NCBI RefSeq assembly: GCF_000003195.3
Contig: NC_012871.2
Span: forward strand, 59,325,802-59,389,801
Length of the DNA stretch: 64,000 nucleotides
Direction of reading: 5' to 3'
DNA from: Sorghum bicolor
Taxonomy: Eukaryota > Streptophyta > Magnoliopsida > Poales > Poaceae
A program made the position numbers and the translations under genes. Below are positions 58,114-64,000 of the stretch, piece by piece (position 1 is the first letter of the stretch; the number at the start of each line of letters is the position of its first letter). The notes beneath the pieces are model-generated. The model was given only the letters and a program-made list of their open reading frames with translations, made no database searches and was not told the origin of the DNA.

Positions 58114-60110
58114 GTACCCCCAGCTACAGAAGGACGAGCTCGAGCGGCAGTGCGCCGCCATGCTGGAGTAGGGCATCATTCGCCCCAGTACCTCGCCATT
58201 CTCGGCGCCCGTGCTCCTCGTCAAGAAGGCGGATGGGACGTGGCGCTTCTGCATCGACTACCGCGCGCTCAACGGCCGCACGTCCAAGGACAAGTTCCCA
58301 ATCCCGGTGGTGGACGAGCTCCTTGATGAGCTCCACGGCGCCAAGTTCTTCACCAAGCTCGACCTCCGCTCCAGGTACCACCAGGTGCGCATGCACCCGG
58401 CGGACATCGAGAAGACGGCGTTCCGCACCCACCACGGCCACTTTGAGTTCCTGGTGATGCCGTTTGGGCTTTCCAACGCCCCAACGACATTCTAGGCATT
58501 GATGAATGACGTGCTCCGCCCTTTTCTCCGCAGGTTTGTGCTGGTGTTTTTTGACGATATTTTGATCTACAGCACGTCGTGCTCCGAGCACCTGTAGCAC
58601 GTGGGCCTCGTCTTCACCGCCCTTCGCGCCCACGGCCTCTTCTTGAAGCGGTCGAAGTGCTCCTTCGGGGCCCTCTCCGTCGCCTACCTCGGCCACATCA
58701 TCTCCGCCGCCGGGGTTGCCATGGACAGCGACAAGGTGGCTGCTGTCACCTCGTGGCCGACGCCACGATCTCCTCGCGGGGTGTGAGGCTTCCTGGGGCT
58801 TGCCCGCTACTACAGGAAGTTCATCCGCGACTTCGGCTCCATCGCGGCCCCTCTCACGCGCCTCCTACGGAAGGAGGCGTTCGTCTGGACGACGGAGGCG
58901 GACGAGGCCTTTGCCGCCCTTAAGCGGGCGCTCTCGTCAGCGCCGGTCCTACAGATGCCTGACTTCGAGCGCCCGTTTGTGGTGGACTGCGACGCCTCCG
59001 GTACAGGGTTCGGCGCCGTCCTACACCAGGTTGCCGGACCCCTGGCTTTCTTCAGTCGACCTTTTGCCGCCCGCCATGTCAAGCTGGCGGCCTACGAGCG
59101 GGAGCTCATCGGACTGGTGCAGGCAGTCCGTCATTGGCGCCCGTACTTGTGGGGGCGCCGTTTCCTCGTCCGCACTGACCACTACAGCTTGAAGTTCCTC
59201 CTGGACCAGCGGCTGTCCACCGTGCCTCAGCACCAGTGGCTCAGCAAGCTGTTCGGGTTCGCCTTCGCCGTCGAGTACCGCCCCGGCCGGCTCAACTCGG
59301 CAGCAGATGCGCTGTCCCGCCGCGACGAGGACGCGGTGGCGCGTGCACCCTCTCTGGGCCGTCCTTTGACTTCTTCGACGTCATCCGCCATGCCACCACG
59401 ACCGATGCGACGGCCCGCGACCGTCTGCAGCAACTCGCGGATGGCACCTTGGACGCTCCGTGGGCTGCGCGCGACGGCTTCCTCATCCACGGCAAGTGCC
59501 TCTACGTTCCCGACGTCGACGATCTCCGCCACCAAGTGGTCAGCTTGGCGCACTCAGCGAGGCACGAGGGGATCTAGAAAACCCTTGTGCGCCTCCGAGC
59601 TGACTTCTACATACCTGGCGATCGACGCCTGGTTCATGACTTCGTCCGCTCCTGCGACACCTGTCAGCGGAATAAGACGCCGACCACGCAGCCGGCAGGC
59701 CTCTTGCAGCCCCTGGATGTGTCGGCCCAGGTGTGGGCTGACAACTCCATAGATTTCGTTGAGGGCTTACCGAAAGTCCACGGCAAGTCGGTGATCCTGA
59801 CGGTGGTGGATCGCTTCTCCAAATATGCTCACTTCATCGCCCTCAGTCACCCGTACACGGCCGCCTCGGTTGCGCGTGCCTTCTTCGACGGGATCGTGCG
59901 TCTGCACGGCTTCCCCAGCTCCATCGTCAGTGACCGCGACCCAGTCTTCACCAGTCATTTGTGGCGCGACCTTTTTAAATGTGCAGGTGTGAAGCAGCGC
60001 CTCAGTACGGCCTTCCACCCTCAGACTGATGGCCAGTCAGAGGTCGTCAACAAGGTGCTCGCCATGTACCTCAGGTGCGCGACTGGTGACTGCCCCCGCA
60101 CATGAGTCGA
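58114..60110 (+). pseudogene. RT, RNase H and integrase N-part of gypsy #2
   Basis: Starts abruptly at [52 protein letters not shown]. RNase H: VVDCDASGTGFGAVL, YERELIGLVQAVRHWRPYL, TDHYSLKFLLDQRL, ADALSRR. Integrase from CLYVPDVDD, SARHEG..CDTCQRNK, core IDFVEGLP, VSDRDPVF, QSEVVNKVL, ending at the TR-GAG #2 insertion. Stops: TAG 58169, 58493, 58595, 59575; TGA 58784; a TGA replaces Trp near 60103. A frameshift lies near 59340. It is non-functional. Confidence 0.9.
59486..60110 (+). repeat. Right arm of about 620-bp inverted repeat
   Basis: Integrase sequence in its expected place; its mirror is 57488-58113. Confidence 0.85.
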
Positions 60111-60954
60111 TGAAAGGTCCTTGTTTGGTTTTGGTAATTGAGGGACAACTTAGGTGGACTAATAGTGTTTATGTGAGATACACAGGAGATTAGTCCACAG
60201 GTGATGATGTGATGATGGAGGAGCTCATTGCATATGAGACATGACATGGAGTCATGTGACCAAGGTGGAGAAGATCAAGATGAGGCTTGGCTTGATGGAC
60301 CGGTTGCAAGAGTGAAGGGCAAGTCGGAGGCTTTGAAGCGAGGGACCGTGTGTGATGGTGAAGCTTGAGCAAGACTTGGCGCCGATGGACCGAGGCAACG
60401 GTGAAGAGCAAGTGAGGTCAAGATCGATGAACCAATACGGTCACGTGATGATATGAAGTGGATCATATCATTTGGTGATTGGTTGGTGCATGTGTTGCAT
60501 CAACATTGGAGGAGATGGAATGGAAAGCGCAAGGCAAAGGTATAACCTAGGGCATTTCCATTTCACCGGTCATAGGTGTGTAGAGAAGTTTATGACCGGA
60601 TTTAGGATAGATGGCCGTACTATCAAGAGGGGCAAACTTGTTTGCATATCGGTCATCTAGTGCCACTTGAGCGATCTAACTTTGCATACCTGTTAGGATC
60701 GAGTGGCGTGGCAAGTTGAGAGGCTAACTCCTGTGGGAAAATGTTTGTGAAAATGCTAACACACATGCACATGGTGGTGTACACTTGGTGGTGTTGGCAC
60801 ATTTGCAAAGAAGGTGGAGTTCCTAGGGTTGAGAGAGGTGTGGGTTTCTCTCTCCCTTCCGCCGAGCTTGCGAGGCGGGATTCGGCGCTTTTGAGAAAAT
60901 TAAGTGTATATTTTCTATTGCGCCGGTGGGAAGTTTGGAGAAGTCGCGGGAGTG

Positions 60955-61360
60955 TTTCTCACCGGACGCTCTGCGCAGAGGCACCGGACGCTGGCCTTTA
61001 GCGTCCGGTGTGCTGTCGGGTGTAGCAGAGTGCACCGGACGCACCGGAGAGAGTCCGGTGCTCAGCGTCCGATGTGCGGGTGGTTTGGCAACCCTCTCTG
61101 CGTATGAGTCCGGTGAGCACCGGACGCTCAGGGTGCGTCCGGTGGCTTGCGTCCGGTGACCGTGTGAGTTTGCGGAGCTCTTTGCGCACGAGTCCGGTGT
61201 GGACTAGTTGAGCGTCCGGTGGTACTGTGCAGGCGCGCGTGCGTAGTAGCCGTTGGCGGCAACGGTTGAGTTCAAACGGCTAGTGACACGTGGCTGACAC
61301 CTGAGCACCGGACGCTGCGGGTTGAGCGTCCGGTGGCTCCCTGTGAGCGTCCGGTGCCCA
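60955..61360. repeat. CACCGGACGC / GCGTCCGGTG field in LTR U3
   Basis: More than a dozen GTCCGGTG or CACCGGACG words on both strands. The base sequence differs from the matching field at 6260-6745, and the full palindrome with central CGCG is rarer here. Confidence 0.75.
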
Positions 61361-61407
61361 CGTGTTTTGCCCAGTGAAGGGGCAACGGCTAGTTTAGCCC
61401 TTGGGGC

Positions 61408-61415
61408 TATAAATA
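61408..61415 (+). promoter_or_regulatory. TATA box of TR-GAG #2 LTR
   Basis: TATAAATA in GGGGCTATAAATAGAAG, at the same place as in the other LTR copy. Confidence 0.7.
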
Positions 61416-62498
61416 GAAGTGTTGGCCGGCCTTGGCTGGTGCTGAGCACCCTTGGGACTTAGTGTCCATGCTTGGGGAGTGCTAGTGAAGCCTCTAACTC
61501 ACATATGCTTGATAGTGATCATCCGATTGTGTGAGTGAGCGATTCTAGTGCGTTGCATTGAGAGATTGCATCGAGTGGCACTAGATGTTCGTGTTGCAAG
61601 CTGGTGGTGCTTGTTACTCCTGGAGGTTGCCACCTCCTAGACGGCTTGGTGGCTTGTGACTCCATCGAAGCACGCAAGGAGATTGTGCGGTGCTCCGGAG
61701 AAGAGATTGTGAGGGGTACGGTGCTCACCCCGCGGGGATCGCGAAGAGCAACTCTAGTGGATCGCTTGTGGCTTGGAGGATCCCCATCTTGAGAGTGGAT
61801 GTGCGGCACCCGCTGAGGGTTTGGCTTTGGAATGCCAATTAGCTCGTGATCCATCAAGTGGGTGTATCGCCACAACGAGGACGTAGCTTGGTGGCAACCA
61901 AGTGAACCTCGGTAAAAATCACCGTGTCAACATTGTCTACTCTTCTCGGTGGTTTGCATTCGCTATACACGAGCTTGTATTTACATTCTTTATATACTTG
62001 TGCTTGTGTAGTTGCTTTTGTAATTAGTTTAGCTTGTGTAGCTTGCTAGTTACCTTCTTGCTTGTGTAGCTAGAAGTAGTCCCCTTGCGTGGCTAATTCG
62101 GTTTGTGTAACCTTGTTAGTCACATTGCTTAGTTTGTGTAGCTAAGTAAGTTGCGCTCTCTAATTTGGCATTAGTTGCCTTATTATTGAGCTTGCTAGTG
62201 AGCTTAGGCTTTGTGCGCTTTGCCTCACTAGTTTGAGTAGGAGCTTCCCGGTTTGCAAAGTACTAGTTGCATAGGTTTGTGTGACCTTGCTTCTAGAATT
62301 GGTTAGGTGAGCTCTTGCTAAGGTAGCATCTTGTTTTCTTGTTTAGGATCTTTTACAAGGTGCTAGAGAACTTAGATAGAGGGGTGTAGTCTTGGCTAGG
62401 CCGATAGATTTATTTCCGCATTTGTTTCGGTTAGCCGGTGCGATATTTTTTAGAAAGGACTATTCACCCCCCCTCTAGTCCGCCATCTCGACCCTTCA

Positions 62499-62516
62499 AG
62501 TGGTATCGGAGCTAGG
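62499..62516 (+). promoter_or_regulatory. Primer-binding site of TR-GAG #2
   Basis: AGTGGTATCGGAGCTAGG directly after the LTR, identical to 302-319. Confidence 0.75.
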
Positions 62517-62549
62517 TCTCTCATTTGTGGCCTTCACCGACCCGAGAGG

Positions 62550-64000
62550 ATGGCGTCTAGTGGGATAGATGATTGTGAGACACACATTTTTTATGGTACA
62601 AACTTTGCACTTTGGAAAAATCACATGCTTGATCATTTTCATGCAAAGGGACCTAAGTTTTTGTGGGTTGTCACTAATGGTCTCACACACAACTTGGACC
62701 ATAAGAATCTCACCAAAGCTCAAAAGGTTCTCTTCGAACTTGATTGTGAAGCTTATTGTTATCTAATGAGATCTTTGAGTTTTGAGTTGTTTGATAGGAT
62801 AAACTCCAAAGGAACCGCTTATGAAATGTGGGAGTCCATCAAACACACCTTCGGTGATTCCTCCACATGGGATGATGGAAAATTCAAAAAGGAGGAACCA
62901 AAGGTGGAGGCACATGAGGATGTTGAGCATGACCACAATTTGGCAATTGTGGAGGATTGCCCCACCTCATGGTCAAGTGATGATGATGTATCTACCACAA
63001 GTTCACTTGACAAGATTGAGAATGATGCCACAAGTGATGTAAATGATGATACTACTTCATGCACACTTGATGGTGAAGATTATGGTTCATGCTCGAGCCA
63101 TGATTGTGATGCTACTACAAGCCCATCCACTACACCACATAGCCTCATGTCACAAGGTGACACCAAGGTATACAATGCTAATGTGGTTGATCATGTTGTC
63201 CCATATGATGAGCTTGTTAGTAGACTTGCTAGCATGACCATGTCTTTAGAAAATGAAAAAGCTAAAACTTTGAAATTTGAAAATGAAAACTCATTTCTAA
63301 AGACCACATGTGAACAACAAAAGCATCTACTCTATGTTATTACTTGTTCACATGAGGAGCTAAAATTGGCTCATGAGGAACTTAGTGTTGCTCATGATAA
63401 TTTAGTACTAGATCATGCTTTTCTCACTAAAAGGATTTCTAATGAAGAAACTAAAACTAGTGAGAGCTCATCATTTGGGTCAAATGATCAATCATATGAT
63501 ATTACTAACCCTTGTGATGTAGGCAAGAAGCATGTATCCACCTCTTGTGATGACTTATTATCTATGCCATGTTCTTCACATTTAGATGCTTGTTCTACTT
63601 CTATGTATTGTGAGACTAACCTTTTGAAGGAGAACAATAAGCTCAATGAACAAATGAAGAATTTGAGCAACAAGCTAGAGAGGTGCTACTATTCAAAAGT
63701 CACCTTTGAGCACATATTGAAGACTCAAAGAAACTATGGTGACAAGTGTGGCCTTGGCTTCAAGAAGAAGATGACAAAGGGCAAAAGAAAGCAAGAGAGA
63801 GAAAAGCTATCTCATTTCATGTGCTATCGGTGCCATGAAATAGGACATCTTGCAAATGGTTGCCCAAACATTGAGAAGCTCAAGAAGATAAAGGAAAAAG
63901 AGAGGCTAAAGCATGTTAAGTGCTTCAAGTGTCGCACTTGGGGTCATCTCACCTCAATGTGCCCAACCAAGCAATTGGTGAAGCATCAAGCGAAGCCTCA
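62550..64000 (+). CDS. Gag polyprotein of TR-GAG #2 (partial, open at window end)
   Basis: I translated this by hand from the ATG at 62550: 483 codons without a stop up to the last base. Residues 1-115 (MASSGIDDCETHIFYGTNFA...) form a gag N-terminal region of the same general type as the first element but with little identity to it. From EDVEHDHN on it closely follows 353-2278: acidic Ser/Thr region, a variable patch, coiled coil (NLLKENNKLNEQMKNLSNKL), then zinc knuckles CYRCHEIGHLANGC and CFKCRTWGHLTSMC. The rest lies outside the window. Confidence 0.85.
   Translation, partial: MASSGIDDCETHIFYGTNFALWKNHMLDHFHAKGPKFLWVVTNGLTHNLDHKNLTKAQKVLFELDCEAYCYLMRSLSFELFDRINSKGTAYEMWESIKHTFGDSSTWDDGKFKKEEPKVEAHEDVEHDHNLAIVEDCPTSWSSDDDVSTTSSLDKIENDATSDVNDDTTSCTLDGEDYGSCSSHDCDATTSPSTTPHSLMSQGDTKVYNANVVDHVVPYDELVSRLASMTMSLENEKAKTLKFENENSFLKTTCEQQKHLLYVITCSHEELKLAHEELSVAHDNLVLDHAFLTKRISNEETKTSESSSFGSNDQSYDITNPCDVGKKHVSTSCDDLLSMPCSSHLDACSTSMYCETNLLKENNKLNEQMKNLSNKLERCYYSKVTFEHILKTQRNYGDKCGLGFKKKMTKGKRKQEREKLSHFMCYRCHEIGHLANGCPNIEKLKKIKEKERLKHVKCFKCRTWGHLTSMCPTKQLVKHQAKP

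Larger units (their letters stand above)
54206..60110 (+). mobile_element. Reina-like chromovirus #2 with internal inverted block, right end beyond window
   Basis: Order: 5' LTR (+) 54206-54646, gag-protease (+) to about 56498, then an LTR piece and integrase-chromodomain in minus orientation (56499-58113), then RT-RNase H-integrase (+) 58114-60110. TR-GAG #2 interrupts the integrase there. The upstream target duplication would be ACTTG (54201-54205). The rest of the integrase and the 3' LTR should resume beyond the window, after TR-GAG #2. Confidence 0.85.
60111..62498 (+). repeat. 5' LTR of TR-GAG #2 (2388 bp)
   Basis: TGAAAGGTCC to CCCTTCA. It is close to 5547-7902 outside two regions: the CGTCCGG-rich middle (60750-61390) and a replaced stretch near 61757-61880, where the other copy has different sequence. 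Confidence 0.9.
60111..64000 (+). mobile_element. TR-GAG LTR retrotransposon #2, 3' end beyond window
   Basis: 5' LTR 60111-62498, primer site, then a gag ORF open to the window end. It was inserted into gypsy #2 integrase after GTCGA (60106-60110), which should reappear after its 3' LTR. It has the same family signature as the element at 1-7902 and the same orientation. Confidence 0.85.

Overview
The window is a piece of a plant nuclear genome, almost certainly a grass and probably from the sorghum/sugarcane/maize group (Andropogoneae). That rests on a very GC-rich intronless kinase gene in AT-rich flanks, dense grass-type MITEs, Reina-like chromoviruses, a SIRE/Maximus-like LTR family with a Met-tRNA-type primer site, and an exact miR156/miR156* hairpin. 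The species is inferred. I see no prokaryotic operon, CRISPR array or phage.

Only two loci look like functional host genes. One is an intact CBL-interacting protein kinase (CIPK) gene at 16358-17674 (+). The other is a MIR156 gene, with a TATA box at 44453 and a hairpin at about 44750-44885 (+).

Layout. 1-7902: most of a gag-only LTR element (TR-GAG type) missing the 5' part of its first LTR. 7903-15780: MITEs (Stowaway, Tourist/PIF and the GGCCTTGTTTAGTT family), including an 810-bp Tourist-like element carrying a GC-rich insert. 15780-18100: CIPK. 18100-22300: AT-rich repeats and MITEs. 22839-25507, 26278-34701 and 39223-42077: three solo LTRs of one long-LTR family, each with a perfect 5-bp target duplication. 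The second hosts a minus-strand Reina-like gypsy element (28585-33754). The third sits inside a decayed LINE (about 37790-42305). 44450-44900: MIR156. 45280-53450: MITEs, CACTA-like ends and possible captured gene fragments. 54206-60110: a second Reina-like element with an inverted LTR-integrase block inside it. 60111-64000: the 5' half of a second TR-GAG element inserted in that integrase and running off the window, with its gag ORF open to the last base.

Most of the window is nested transposons, and insertion order can be read from the target duplications. The main structural novelties are: (1) a gypsy LTR whose middle was replaced by an inverted 194-bp copy of the host LTR while the LTR tip and target duplication survived; (2) a gypsy element holding an inverted LTR-integrase block, which creates a roughly 620-bp inverted repeat around RT-RNase H; (3) two TR-GAG elements with near-identical LTR ends and gag C-termini but unrelated-looking gag N-termini; (4) pol stop codons that are nearly all TAG in place of CAG, as expected from decay at CHG-methylated cytosines. 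I found no evidence for an undescribed protein-based system.
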